NCBI GenBank assembly: GCA_035325905.1 | Contig: DAOKYY010000026.1 | Span: 1 to 43,346, forward strand | Source: DYGX01 sp035325905 | Lineage (GTDB): Bacteria > Chloroflexota > Anaerolineae > Aggregatilineales > Aggregatilineaceae | Direction: 5' to 3' | Length of the DNA: 43,346 nt | Part shown: one piece after another, positions 8,105 through 16,924 of the stretch | How positions within the stretch are numbered: the stretch's first letter is position 1 | Layout of the letters: the number at the start of each line of letters is the position of its first letter | The notes under the pieces: generated by a model | What the model was told of the DNA's origin: nothing | Seen by the model: the letters and a program-made list of their open reading frames with translations, nothing else | Databases searched by the model: none | Program-made: the position numbers and the translations under genes

Positions 8105-8890
8105 GTGGGCTTGCTGCCGGAAGATATCGACTATTTCGCGGAAGTGATGCGCGAAATCCCAGGTTTCTGGCTCCGCCTGGGGGGCAAGCCCGATTTCACC
8201 GGGAAGGATGTGCTCGACCTGGGCTGCGGTCACGGCAGCATGTGCGTCGATTTGGCCCTGTCGGGCGCCAGCCGGGTGGTCGGCGTCGATACCGACGAGC
8301 AGCGGATTTCCTTTGCGCGGGCCTATACGCGCCTGCACTGGCCGGAACTTGCGCCCGTTCTGGAGTTCGCCGCCGAAGACGTGCGCGGCTATGCCGGGCT
8401 TCCTTTCGACTATGCAGTTTCGAGGGCTACTTTCGAACACGTGCTGGACTTCTCTGGGGTAATGTGCGCGCTGGCGGAGCGCCTGAAGCCGGGCGGGCGG
8501 CTCTGCGCGGCTCTTGGCCCGCTCTACTATTCTCCCTTTGGTGACCACCGTCGCACGGAGTCGCTGATTCCCTGGGGGCACGTCCTCCAGCCGGAGCGCC
8601 TGGTTCTCGCGCGGCTGAACCGCACCCGCGCCTGCAAGCTCAGCTCGATCCAGGACCTCGGCCTGAACAAGCTGGCGCCTGCTGATTACCGGGCGGCATT
8701 TGCGCGATCCGGCCTGAAGACCGTGTACTACCGCGAAAACCTTGTGATGCCATCTGCTGGCCCGGCGCGGCGTGTGTGTGGCCGCCTGATGTCCGCTTTG
8801 AGACGGGTCCCGGCGCTGGAAAAGTATTTCACGGTCAATATCTGGTGCATCCTGGAGAAGCCGCAGGAGCTAAGACTGAGCGCTGTATGA
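8105..8890 (+). CDS. Class I SAM-dependent methyltransferase
   Basis: This is a 261-residue methyltransferase. Motif I is VLDLGCGHGSM at about residues 37-47, followed by the acidic ribose-binding loop VVGVDTDEQRI and a motif IV-like stretch around FDYAVSRATFEHV, where the usual Asp-rich form is relaxed. The C-terminal third is less conserved and ends near a hydrophobic segment. It starts at a GTG preceded by AAGGAG 8 bases upstream. Its stop overlaps the start of the next gene in ATGA, so the two are translationally coupled. In this setting it probably O-methylates a sugar or a lipid-linked intermediate, but the acceptor is unknown. Confidence 0.75.
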   Translation: MGLLPEDIDYFAEVMREIPGFWLRLGGKPDFTGKDVLDLGCGHGSMCVDLALSGASRVVGVDTDEQRISFARAYTRLHWPELAPVLEFAAEDVRGYAGLPFDYAVSRATFEHVLDFSGVMCALAERLKPGGRLCAALGPLYYSPFGDHRRTESLIPWGHVLQPERLVLARLNRTRACKLSSIQDLGLNKLAPADYRAAFARSGLKTVYYRENLVMPSAGPARRVCGRLMSALRRVPALEKYFTVNIWCILEKPQELRLSAV

Positions 8891-10449
8891 TACGCCTTTC
8901 GTGGGACACGTGGCGGCTGGCAGCTCTTGATAAGCGGCTGACTATAGCGCTCCTGGTACTCTTGCTGCTGGCCGGCGCGGGGCTGCGCTTTCATAACCTG
9001 GGCAGTCAGAGCCTGTGGCGTGACGAGGCGATTTCGTGGCATTACGTGCGAGACACCACTCTGCCAAACCTGGTTAGCACCCTGATCGACGACGAGCTAC
9101 ACCCGCCGCTGTGGTATATCGTGCTGTATCTAGATCGTCTGGGCCTGGGGCAGTCAGAGTTCAGTCTGCGGTTTCAGGCGGCGCTGTCCAGCCTGCTGCT
9201 GATTCCTCTGGGCTATGTGCTTGGCAAGAGGTTGTTCAGTCCGGCGCTGGGTCTGATCAACGCTCTACTGGTGGCGCTGTCCCCCTTCTTGCTGCGGTAC
9301 GCGCAAGAGGCGCGGAGTTACAGCTTTCTCGCTTTGCTGGCGGCGGCATCATTCTACGCACTTTGTCGGTGGCAGAGCAGGCCGACGACGCGCCGTACCC
9401 TAGTGTTCAGCGTCGTCATGGCGGCGGCGCTGTACACGCATCACTGGGCGTTCTTTCTGCTGGTAGCCTTCAATCTGTGTGTCCTGCTTTGGATCGTCTG
9501 GGGTGGCGGGCAGGGCTTGCTCAGCAAGTGGCTCCTGGCAAACGCCCTTATCGCCGTGCTTTACCTGCCCTGGCTGCCGATCCTGCTGCAGCAACTGAGC
9601 TACGACACTTCCTGGATGTACAGCCATGAACCGCCGGCGCAGCTTCTATGGCTCACGTTCAGGGCTTGGACCGCTTCCTGGCGTGCGACGCCGTTTTTCC
9701 TGCTGCTGATCGCGCTCGCTGTGCTGGTGGCGATCACGCCGTGGTTCTTCGGCGCAGCCCGTCTCCGCCGCCCGGACGCGCAGGTTCTGGCGGTGCTGAT
9801 CGTGTGCCTGATTCCGATCGTGAGCGCCATCGCTTTGTCCCAGCGCAAGCCGATTTACAAGCCTGATCGCTACACGATCATCGTGTATCCCGCCTTCAGC
9901 CTGCTCCTGGCGAGCGGCCTGGCTGCGTTGCGCCGGCCGGTCCTGGTCGCGATCGCGGTTTGCCTGGTGGCCGGTCTGTGGCTGCGCAAAGATATCACGT
10001 ATCTGAGCAACGCCACGTTCTCGACTGCCCGCGACGCTGCTGCTTACGTGTCATCAGACGTTGGGCCGCAGGATGTACTGGTTTTTGCGCCCGATCCGAT
10101 CGGGCAATCGTTCGATTACTACTATGCCGGGGACCAGTTCTCGATTGGCTACGCCAACTGGGACGGTCCGCGCCGCTGGCATATCGCTACCTGGGTGGAC
10201 GCCTGGTTCGAGCCGGGCATCCTCGACCGGACCCTGGCGCAGATCGATAGCCATCTGGCGGACGGCGCGTGCCTCTGGCTGGTGTACACGCCGGGGCCGA
10301 TCGCCGTGCCCGGCGCCGAGCACGCCGTCGAGGAGCTGCGCCAGAGTCTCGGCGCGCGCTACACGCTGCGGCACACGGAAGTGTTCCCGGAAATGTTCGA
10401 GTATATGGATGTCGATCGGTACTGCGGGCGCGCAGTGGATCAAAGCTGA
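8887..10449 (+). CDS. GT-C membrane glycosyltransferase, ArnT/PMT (GT39/GT83-like) family
   Basis: This is a 520-residue polytopic membrane protein. After one N-terminal helix (IALLVLLLLAGAGL) comes the signature loop SLWRDEAISW, where the Asp-Glu pair is the catalytic motif of dolichol/undecaprenyl-phosphate-sugar-using GT-C enzymes. About ten more hydrophobic segments follow, then a soluble C-terminal domain of about 150 residues. Enzymes of this type move a sugar from a polyprenyl-phosphate donor to a lipid or protein on the outer face of the membrane. The ATG at 8887 overlaps the methyltransferase stop (ATGA). The asparagine synthase-like gene begins 8 bases after the stop. The substrate is not evident. 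Confidence 0.75.
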   Translation: MIRLSWDTWRLAALDKRLTIALLVLLLLAGAGLRFHNLGSQSLWRDEAISWHYVRDTTLPNLVSTLIDDELHPPLWYIVLYLDRLGLGQSEFSLRFQAALSSLLLIPLGYVLGKRLFSPALGLINALLVALSPFLLRYAQEARSYSFLALLAAASFYALCRWQSRPTTRRTLVFSVVMAAALYTHHWAFFLLVAFNLCVLLWIVWGGGQGLLSKWLLANALIAVLYLPWLPILLQQLSYDTSWMYSHEPPAQLLWLTFRAWTASWRATPFFLLLIALAVLVAITPWFFGAARLRRPDAQVLAVLIVCLIPIVSAIALSQRKPIYKPDRYTIIVYPAFSLLLASGLAALRRPVLVAIAVCLVAGLWLRKDITYLSNATFSTARDAAAYVSSDVGPQDVLVFAPDPIGQSFDYYYAGDQFSIGYANWDGPRRWHIATWVDAWFEPGILDRTLAQIDSHLADGACLWLVYTPGPIAVPGAEHAVEELRQSLGARYTLRHTEVFPEMFEYMDVDRYCGRAVDQS

Positions 10450-10456
10450 GGCGCGT

Positions 10457-12358
10457 ATGTGCGGCATCTGCGGGGTTTTCGCCTACCAACGCCCGGCGCC
10501 TGTCTCGCGCGCGCTGGTGCGCGAGATGGCGGACACTCTGGCGCATCGCGGGCCGGATGGCGCGGGGGAGTTCTACGACGACCCGTCCGGCCTGGGGTTA
10601 GGGCACCGGCGGCTGGCGATCATCGATCTGGTCTCCGGCGATCAGCCGATGACCGGCGACGATGGCGCGGTGTGCATCGTGTTCAACGGCGAGATTTATA
10701 ACTACCGCAAGCTGCGCGCGGCGCTGGAAGCTGCCGGTCACCGCTTCCGCACATCGTCCGATACTGAGGTCGTCCTGCGCGCCTACCAGGAATACGGCCC
10801 GCAGTGTCCAGCGCGCTTCAACGGCATCTTCGCGTTCGCGATCTGGGATGCGCGCCTGCGGCGGCTGTTCCTCGCGCGCGATCATTTTGGCGTCAAGCCG
10901 CTGTACTACAGCGTGCAGCAGGGCGTGTTCCGGTTTGCGTCCGAGCAGAAGGCGATCCTGCTTGACCCGTCCATCCCGCGCGAGATCGATCTCGACGCGC
11001 TGCACCTGACGCTTACCTTCCGCTACTGCCCGGCGCCGCACACGCTGTTCAAAGCGATCCGCAAGCTTCCCCCGGCCAGCTATCTGCTGGTGGACGAGCG
11101 CGGCGTGCGCGAAGGGCGGTACTGGGACGATCTGCCGGACATCGACCGGGCCGCGCAGGCCGGGCAGGCGGCTGAGGCGCTGCGCGACGCCTACGACCGG
11201 GCGGTGCGGTGGCAGATGGTCAGCGACGTGCCAATCGGCCTCTCGCTGAGCGGCGGCGTCGATTCGGCGGTGCTCCTGGCGCTCATGAGCCGGCACTCCA
11301 GCGAGCCAGTCGCCGCGTTCACCGTGGGGTTTGCCGGGCGCGAGGATGTCAGCGAGATCGACGCGGCGCGCGCGCTGGCCGGTCACTTCGGCGCGACGTT
11401 CACGGCGCAGGTGATCGCCGAGGCGGATTACGCCGATTTCATGCGGCGCTATCTGTGGCACATGGAGGAGCCGGTCGTCAACCAGTCGGCGCCCGCGTAT
11501 TACTTCGTCGCCCGCATGGCGCGCGAGCAGGGGATTAAAGTGCTGCTTAACGGGCAGGGGCCGGACGAAGCCTTCGCCGGGTACCCGCGCCACCTGGCGG
11601 CGGCGTATCTCCCCCGCATGAGACAACTGGGCCTCGGCTGGGCCGGGCGGGTGTTCTTCCTGGCTGGGCGGGAGCTGCCGCTTCCAGAGAGCTACCGGCG
11701 GCTGATCTACGCGCTGGGCGCGCGCGACGAAGCTGATTTGCTGCTGCGGATCTACTCGATGCTGACGGAGTCCGCGCGCCGGGCGCTCTTTGCTCCGGGC
11801 GTGTGGCGCAGCCTAGACCGCGATCTGCCGCTGGAATGGGTCAGGAGCAGGCTGGCGCGCACGCCGGAAGGCACGCTGCTGGAAAAGATGACATTTATCG
11901 ACGCGCGCAGCGGCCTGCCGGAAGAGCTGCTCCTGTCTGAAGACAAAATGGCGATGGCGGCGGGCGTCGAGGCGCGAGTGCCGTATCTCGACCTCGAAGT
12001 GATGCGCCTGGCCGAAGCGCTGCCGGGCCGGTTGAAGATCGAGGGCCGCCAGCAAAAAGCGATTCACAAGCGCGCCTGCTGCGCGCTGGTCCCGCTCGCC
12101 GTGGTCCACCGGCGCAAAATCGGCTTTGTGAGCGCCGCCGATCGCTGGCTGCGCGGGGAGCTTGGGCGGCACTTCGCCGAGCGCGTGCGCGCTCCCGACT
12201 CGCTGACCCGTGCCTACCTCAACCCGGACGTAGTCGAGCGGCTGGCGCGCCAGCACCTCTCAGGCCGGTGGGATCACCAGCGCGTGCTGTTTCTGCTGCT
12301 GGCGCTCGAAACCTGGCACGCCGTGTACGTCACGCGTTCCGAAGCGATTTCCTCATGA
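10457..12358 (+). CDS. asnB: Asparagine synthase-type glutamine amidotransferase
   Basis: This 633-residue, two-domain protein has an N-terminal Ntn glutaminase domain opening with MCGICGVF, so Cys2 is the nucleophile after Met removal. It is followed by HRGPDG, HRRLAIIDL and FNGEIYNY. The synthetase domain has the PP-loop LSGGVDSA near residue 265. It is full length. It may make asparagine, but AsnB relatives in O-antigen and capsule clusters (for example WbpS-like proteins) are thought to amidate uronic acids on sugar nucleotides or on the polymer. The uronate chemistry elsewhere in this window makes that reading attractive, though it is inference. Its 3' end faces the convergent 21-gene operon across only 19 bases, with no clear terminator between. 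Confidence 0.85.
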   Translation: MCGICGVFAYQRPAPVSRALVREMADTLAHRGPDGAGEFYDDPSGLGLGHRRLAIIDLVSGDQPMTGDDGAVCIVFNGEIYNYRKLRAALEAAGHRFRTSSDTEVVLRAYQEYGPQCPARFNGIFAFAIWDARLRRLFLARDHFGVKPLYYSVQQGVFRFASEQKAILLDPSIPREIDLDALHLTLTFRYCPAPHTLFKAIRKLPPASYLLVDERGVREGRYWDDLPDIDRAAQAGQAAEALRDAYDRAVRWQMVSDVPIGLSLSGGVDSAVLLALMSRHSSEPVAAFTVGFAGREDVSEIDAARALAGHFGATFTAQVIAEADYADFMRRYLWHMEEPVVNQSAPAYYFVARMAREQGIKVLLNGQGPDEAFAGYPRHLAAAYLPRMRQLGLGWAGRVFFLAGRELPLPESYRRLIYALGARDEADLLLRIYSMLTESARRALFAPGVWRSLDRDLPLEWVRSRLARTPEGTLLEKMTFIDARSGLPEELLLSEDKMAMAAGVEARVPYLDLEVMRLAEALPGRLKIEGRQQKAIHKRACCALVPLAVVHRRKIGFVSAADRWLRGELGRHFAERVRAPDSLTRAYLNPDVVERLARQHLSGRWDHQRVLFLLLALETWHAVYVTRSEAISS

Positions 12359-12377
12359 CCCCGGCGCGGCGGCGCGC

Positions 12378-13058
12378 TCAGGTGTGCTCTAGCACGGCCA
12401 GCGCGTGCTGCGCGTCCTCGTTGAACTGGCGGACGGTTTCGCGCGTGTACTTGTGATCGAGCATCTTGTCCAGCATCGGCGGCGGGATGGTGATGATATG
12501 CGCCCCGGCGATCGCGGCCTGCTGGATGTCGATCACGCCGCGCACGCTGCCGACGATGATCTCGGTCAGGCTGTCCCAGCGGGCCAGCCAGTCGGCGGCG
12601 GCGCGGATCAGCGCCGGGGCGTCGTGCCCTTCGTCCGCGACGCGGCCCGCGAAGATGCTGACATAGCTGGCGCCTGCCTTGGTGGCAAGGATCACCTGGC
12701 CGAGCGACAGCAGAGCAGTCGCGTTGACCGCGATGCCCTCGCGCTCCGCCGTGTGGATCACGCCCAGGCAGGACTCGCCATCCTGGTTGATGATCGGGAT
12801 TTTGACCACGATGTTCGGCGCCCAGGACGCGTACAGCCGCGCCTGATCGAGCATCTCCGCCGGGTCGTTCGTCGTCACTTCGACCGAGAGCGGCAGTGGC
12901 TCGATCAGGCGGGCGATTGTCTTTTCGTGCGTTTCCAGGTCGAACACGCCGGCTTTCAGGATCAGCGTCGGATTGGTCGTCACGCCGTCGATCACGCCCT
13001 GATCGTGCCAGCGCCGGATGTCCGAGAGTACTGCGGAGTCGACCAATATCTTCATCAT
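12378..13058 (-). CDS. Small transaldolase (TalC/MipB family)
   Basis: This 226-residue TIM-barrel aldolase belongs to the small transaldolase/fructose-6-phosphate aldolase family. The Schiff-base lysine is Lys86 in IVVKIP. Two positions that separate true transaldolases from fructose-6-phosphate aldolase read as transaldolase: Glu60 in LSVEV, where the aldolase has Gln, and Phe136 in VSIFAGR, where the aldolase has Tyr. It starts 4 bases after the gmhB stop, so it ends the heptose cassette. Transaldolase forms sedoheptulose 7-phosphate from fructose 6-phosphate and erythrose 4-phosphate, which is the substrate of GmhA. A role in feeding GDP-heptose synthesis is inferred from this position. 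Start codons at 13058 and 13055 (ATGATG) are equally possible. Confidence 0.85.
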   Translation of the reverse strand: MMKILVDSAVLSDIRRWHDQGVIDGVTTNPTLILKAGVFDLETHEKTIARLIEPLPLSVEVTTNDPAEMLDQARLYASWAPNIVVKIPIINQDGESCLGVIHTAEREGIAVNATALLSLGQVILATKAGASYVSIFAGRVADEGHDAPALIRAAADWLARWDSLTEIIVGSVRGVIDIQQAAIAGAHIITIPPPMLDKMLDHKYTRETVRQFNEDAQHALAVLEHT

Positions 13059-13062
13059 CGTG

Positions 13063-13650
13063 TTATCCTGTCTTCCTGATCCACTCAACGGCCTGAAACA
13101 GCGACCCGGCGAACCGGTCCGGGAAGGCCCCGCCGCGTTCGAAGGTAGCCCACAGGTACGCTTTGCGCAGCCCGATGAACACCGTGCGGCAGCCAGCGGC
13201 GCGGCCTGCCTGCACGTCCGCCACGCCGTCGCCCACCATGACCGAGCGCGCCAGGTCGATCTGTAGATCGGCTGCCGCTTGCAGCAGCAGGCCCGGCTGC
13301 GGCTTGCGGCACGCGCACACCTGCCGGTATTCCGCCAGCACGGCTTCGGGGTGATGCAGGCAATAGTACACGCCGTCCAGGCGCGCGTCTTCGGCGGCAA
13401 GCTGCGCGTGCATCCGCTTCGTGATGGCGTCCAGCAGCGCGGGCGTAAGCTTGCCCTTGGCGATCCCCGGCTGGTTCGAGACCACGACCGCCAGCCACCC
13501 CGTGGCCGATAGCAGGCGCAGCGCCGGAGCGACGTCGGGCAGCAGCTTGAACTGCGCCGGGTTGGCCGGGGAATCGACCAGCCCGTGCTCGGCGTCGTAA
13601 ACCATGGCGTTGATCACGCCGTCGCGGTCGAGAAACACGGCTCTAGGCAT
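13063..13650 (-). CDS. gmhB: D-glycero-D-manno-heptose 1,7-bisphosphate 7-phosphatase
   Basis: This is a 195-residue HAD-superfamily (subclass III, histidinol-phosphatase-like) phosphatase. The N-terminal FLDRDGVIN supplies the nucleophile Asp8 and acid/base Asp10. VVSNQPGIAKG gives motif II. The Cys/His zinc loop of GmhB is present as YYCLHHP followed by CACRKPQPG, which also holds the motif III lysine. MVGDGVADVQAG gives motif IV. GmhB removes the 7-phosphate before nucleotidyl transfer. Its first 8 bases overlap the 3' end of gmhA. The zinc loop and the neighbouring heptose genes make this assignment firm. Confidence 0.9.
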   Translation of the reverse strand: MPRAVFLDRDGVINAMVYDAEHGLVDSPANPAQFKLLPDVAPALRLLSATGWLAVVVSNQPGIAKGKLTPALLDAITKRMHAQLAAEDARLDGVYYCLHHPEAVLAEYRQVCACRKPQPGLLLQAAADLQIDLARSVMVGDGVADVQAGRAAGCRTVFIGLRKAYLWATFERGGAFPDRFAGSLFQAVEWIRKTG

Positions 13651-14254
13651 AGGCGCCCGCCTCGATGCGCTGCCGCAGAGCTGTGGCGAGCAAGTGGTGC
13701 AGCAGCACGTGAAACGACTCGACCAGCGGCGTGCCGAGCGGCTCGGCGTCGATTGGCACGATGATGCAGATGTCGGCCATCGCCTTCATCGCGCCGCCGT
13801 CGAAGCCGCACAGGCCGATCACGGTCGCCCCGCGCTGGCGGCCAAGCTGCATCGCCCGCACCAGGTTTTGCGACCAGGGACCGGCGTCGCCGTCGCCCGC
13901 GCCGCCATGCACCGACAGCCCGATCAGCACGTCGCCCGCGCTCAGCCAGGGGTCAAGCTGCTCTGCGAAGACGCTGTTGTGCCCGGAGTCGTTGGTCCAC
14001 GCGCTGACCAGCGGTACATTGTCGGTAAGCGCCATGACCTTGAGCCGTTTCCGGCCCGGCACAATCGTGACTTTCGCCAGGTCGCAGGCCAGGTGCGTCG
14101 CGGTCGAGGCTGACCCGCCGTTGCCCATCGTGAACACGACCCCGTCCGCGCGCCACGCCCCGTAAAGCGCATCGACCGCCCGCTCAATCGGCGCGCGATC
14201 AAGCGTGTGGATGATCTGCTCGGCTGCTGCGAAAAACTGGTCAAGATAGTCCAT
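13643..14254 (-). CDS. gmhA: Sedoheptulose 7-phosphate isomerase
   Basis: This is a 203-residue SIS-domain isomerase. TMGNGGSASTATHLACDLAK at residues 42-61 is the phosphosugar-binding signature of GmhA, and LIGLSVHGGAGD and VIGLCGFDGG follow, with FHVLLHHL near the C-terminus. It converts sedoheptulose 7-phosphate to D-glycero-D-manno-heptose 7-phosphate, the first committed step toward activated heptose. GGGAGG lies 7 bases before the ATG at 14254. It sits between the heptose kinase (12-base gap) and gmhB (8-base overlap). Confidence 0.9.
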   Translation of the reverse strand: MDYLDQFFAAAEQIIHTLDRAPIERAVDALYGAWRADGVVFTMGNGGSASTATHLACDLAKVTIVPGRKRLKVMALTDNVPLVSAWTNDSGHNSVFAEQLDPWLSAGDVLIGLSVHGGAGDGDAGPWSQNLVRAMQLGRQRGATVIGLCGFDGGAMKAMADICIIVPIDAEPLGTPLVESFHVLLHHLLATALRQRIEAGAYA

Positions 14255-14266
14255 CGCGTCGCCTCC

Positions 14267-15250
14267 CTACAGATTGACCAGCACCTTCGAGCCGTCGCGG
14301 TCCAACCGGAAGCGCATTTCAACCAGCCCTTCCGCCGCCATCGCCTGGCGCAAGGCGCGCTTGTGGTTGTCGCAGTAGACCAGCAGAAAGCCGCCGCCCC
14401 CCGCGCCGATCAGCTTGCCACCCAGCGCCCCGTTCGCGCGCGCGATGTCGTACCAGCGGTCGATTGCCGGCAGGCTGATCCGGCCGGACAGGCGCTTCTT
14501 GGTCTGCCAGTGCTGGTCGAGCAGCGCGCCGAACTGGCGCAGGTCTTCAGCCTCAATTGCCCGGCGAATGTCTAGGCCCAGCTCTTTGATCGTGTCGAGC
14601 CGCTGTAACACGGCTTCTTCGCCTTCTTCGGCGGCCCGGTTTTGATCGACCAGCACTTCCGACGCGCTGCGCCGGATGCCGGTGTAAAACAGCAGGATGT
14701 TGCTCTCAAGCTGGTCGATCGCGTCGTCCGAGAGCCTGACGTGGCTGACGCACACGCAGCCGTCCGGCGTGATGTCGAGACAGGTCACGTACCCAAAGGC
14801 CGCCAGGTATTGGTCCTGCTTGCCGACCGGCTCGCCAAGCAGATCGTGCTCGACGTGGTACGCTTCTTCGGCCAGCGCCTGGGTCGAGAGGGTCTCCCGC
14901 TTGTACGTGTGGAGCGCGTTTAGCAGGCCGACGGTGAAGCTGCTCGACGTGCCCAGCCCGGTGTTCGAGGGGATATCGGCGATGGTGGTGATTTCCAGGT
15001 GCTCAGTCAGGTCGAGCAGGCCCAGCGCGGCGCGGGCGACGGGGTGCTGAATTTCGGATGGGTGCTCGACGATCTCGGTCTGCGAGTAGCTGAGACGGAT
15101 ACTGCGCTCGAACCGCCGGTTGACCGTGACGTAGATGTACTTGTCGATCGCGGCGCTGATCAACGCGCCGCCGCGCCGCGAATAGTAGGACGGCAGGTCG
15201 GTGCCGCCGCCGCCAAGCGGGATGCGAACCGGCGTCCGCGTGATGATCAT
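14267..15250 (-). CDS. hddA: D-glycero-alpha-D-manno-heptose 7-phosphate kinase
   Basis: This is a 327-residue GHMP kinase. The N-terminus ITRTPVRIPLGGGGTDLPSYY is typical of HddA. The glycine/serine ATP loop is SNTGLGTSSSFTVGLLNA at about residues 95-112. The C-terminal motif GALGGKLIGAGGGGF matches GHMP motif 3. It adds the 1-phosphate in the alpha configuration, the branch that leads to GDP-heptose rather than ADP-heptose. The start overlaps the stop of hddC by four bases. With gmhA, gmhB and hddC it makes a complete GDP-D-glycero-alpha-D-manno-heptose pathway. Confidence 0.88.
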   Translation of the reverse strand: MIITRTPVRIPLGGGGTDLPSYYSRRGGALISAAIDKYIYVTVNRRFERSIRLSYSQTEIVEHPSEIQHPVARAALGLLDLTEHLEITTIADIPSNTGLGTSSSFTVGLLNALHTYKRETLSTQALAEEAYHVEHDLLGEPVGKQDQYLAAFGYVTCLDITPDGCVCVSHVRLSDDAIDQLESNILLFYTGIRRSASEVLVDQNRAAEEGEEAVLQRLDTIKELGLDIRRAIEAEDLRQFGALLDQHWQTKKRLSGRISLPAIDRWYDIARANGALGGKLIGAGGGGFLLVYCDNHKRALRQAMAAEGLVEMRFRLDRDGSKVLVNL

Positions 15251-15960
15251 CGCTCCAGCCCTCCGCTGCGTACCAGTTGGCGGAACTCCTCCAGCCCCGC
15301 CACCGAGCCGATCTCGTAGAAGCGCTGCTGCGTCTCGAACGCGAGCAGCTCGCCGCGCGCGATCAGGCCGCCGAAAAGCGCGTGCAGCGACGCGGCCTCG
15401 CCGGGCGGGATCGCGTCCAGCGCGGCCTTGCGCAGCAGGGACAACCCGGCGTTGATCCAGACCATGTCCGGCGCTGGACTCGCCTTGTCGTAAGCTGTCA
15501 CGCGCCCGCCCTCGACCCGCATATCGCTGGTGTCGTAGCGGCCCTCGTTGCGGTACACGACGGTCAGACCGAGCGCGGCGCAGCGCTGGAAGGCGGCCCA
15601 GATCGCCCCGTAATCGACCGGAAGATACGAGTCTCCGAACAGCACGAAGAACGGGTCGCGCAGCAGCGGCTCGGCCAGCTTGAGCGCGCCCGCTGTGCCC
15701 AGCGCGCGCTCGCCCTCGTCGCTGTAGGCGAGGCGCAGGTTCAGGGCGCGACCGTCGCCCAGCCACCGGCGAAGCTGGTCCGCCAGGTGGCCGACGCACA
15801 GCACCACGTCGCGGACGCCGCGCCGCGCCAGCAGCTCCAACTGGAGCCGGGCGAAGGGCGTGCCTTCGACAGGCACCAGCGACTTCGGGATCGAGCGCGT
15901 CAGCGGGTAGAGCCGTGTCGCGCGGCCCCCCGCCAGGATCGCGACCTGCATCTCATCCAT
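15247..15960 (-). CDS. hddC: Heptose 1-phosphate guanylyltransferase-like nucleotidyltransferase
   Basis: This is a 237-residue sugar-1-phosphate nucleotidyltransferase. The N-terminal signature reads AILAGGRATRLYPLT followed by IPKSLVPV, a slightly relaxed form of GGxGxRLxPxT-PK. FGDSYLPVDYG holds the metal-binding Asp. FYEIGS near the C-terminus is typical of HddC/RmlA-type enzymes. By position between the heptose kinase and an epimerase it should transfer GMP from GTP to heptose 1-phosphate. ATG codons at 15960 and 15951 are both possible; the first overlaps the preceding gene by 8 bases. Guanylyl specificity is taken from the pathway and not read from the sequence. Confidence 0.82.
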   Translation of the reverse strand: MDEMQVAILAGGRATRLYPLTRSIPKSLVPVEGTPFARLQLELLARRGVRDVVLCVGHLADQLRRWLGDGRALNLRLAYSDEGERALGTAGALKLAEPLLRDPFFVLFGDSYLPVDYGAIWAAFQRCAALGLTVVYRNEGRYDTSDMRVEGGRVTAYDKASPAPDMVWINAGLSLLRKAALDAIPPGEAASLHALFGGLIARGELLAFETQQRFYEIGSVAGLEEFRQLVRSGGLER

Positions 15961-16924
15961 CTGGCTGCAACTCGCTTAACATCTCCGCAATCGAGCGCTG
16001 CATCGCCTCGGCGGACCCCAGCGCGGCGCGCCACCCCAGGCTGTGTATCCGGCTAAGATCGAAGCGGACGACCGGCACATCGCCCTTCCAGCCACGCGAC
16101 CCGCCGGTAAAGTCGTACCGGACTCCGTCCACGCCCATCGCCCGGCAAACCAGATCGGCGATCTGGCGCACGTCCAGCGCGTCGGTCGTGGCGACGTTGA
16201 ACACGTTGAAGCGATCCCCGGCGCGCTCGACGGTGTGGGCGATGGCCGCGACGATATCCGACACGTGGATGTACGGCTTGCTCTGCGTGCCATCGCCGCG
16301 AATTTCCAGGCGCGCCGGGTCGCGCTTCAGCTTGCGAATGAAGTCGTAGGCGACGCCGTGCGTTTGCCGCGCGCCGACCACATTGGCGAAGCGGTAAACA
16401 TAGGCTTGCAGGTCGAACAGGCTGGCGTAGGCGCAGATCAGCGCCTCGGACGCCAGCTTGCTCGCCCCGTAGGTCGAGATCGGCAGCAGCGGCCCGTGGT
16501 CTTCGGCGAACGGGCGCGCGCCCGCTTCCCCATACACGCCGCTGCCCGACGCGTAGACAAGCTGGCGCACGCCCTCGCGGCGCATGGCTTCCAGCACGTT
16601 CTGCGTCAGATAAGTGCCGTCCCAGAAATCAATCGACGGATCGGTCATGCCTTTGGCGATATCCGGGTTCGAGGCCAGGTGGATGACCCACGCCTGCCCG
16701 CGCATCGCGCCGGCCAGCGCGTCCAGGTCTTTCAAGTCGGCCTGCAGAAATGTCAGGCGCGGGTTCGAGAGGTGGTGTTCCAGGCGCGAGAGCGTGCCGG
16801 ATGCGAGGTTGTCGAACACCGTCACCTCGGCGCCGGGCAGGCTGAGCAGCCAGTCAACCACATGACTGCCGATAAAGCCCGCGCCGCCCGCGACCAGGAC
16901 CCGGCGATCAGCTAGCCGACTCAT
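15953..16924 (-). CDS. NAD-dependent epimerase/dehydratase (extended SDR)
   Basis: This is a 323-residue extended short-chain dehydrogenase of the GalE/WcaG type. The NAD-binding motif VAGGAGFIGSHVVDWLL is at residues 11-27. The catalytic pair is in TYGASK (Tyr152, Lys156), with a serine in YASGSGVYGE. GGAGG lies 6 bases before the ATG at 16924. It is immediately upstream of hddC on the minus strand with an 8-base overlap. It could therefore epimerise or modify GDP-heptose, as SDR enzymes do for 6-deoxy- and other GDP-heptoses in capsule loci. An ordinary UDP-hexose 4-epimerase is equally compatible with the motifs. Confidence 0.8.
   Translation of the reverse strand: MSRLADRRVLVAGGAGFIGSHVVDWLLSLPGAEVTVFDNLASGTLSRLEHHLSNPRLTFLQADLKDLDALAGAMRGQAWVIHLASNPDIAKGMTDPSIDFWDGTYLTQNVLEAMRREGVRQLVYASGSGVYGEAGARPFAEDHGPLLPISTYGASKLASEALICAYASLFDLQAYVYRFANVVGARQTHGVAYDFIRKLKRDPARLEIRGDGTQSKPYIHVSDIVAAIAHTVERAGDRFNVFNVATTDALDVRQIADLVCRAMGVDGVRYDFTGGSRGWKGDVPVVRFDLSRIHSLGWRAALGSAEAMQRSIAEMLSELQPDG

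Noticed and set aside
12378..13058. Fructose-6-phosphate aldolase reading of the small transaldolase
   Set aside because: The discriminating positions are Glu60 and Phe136 rather than Gln and Tyr, which favours transaldolase.
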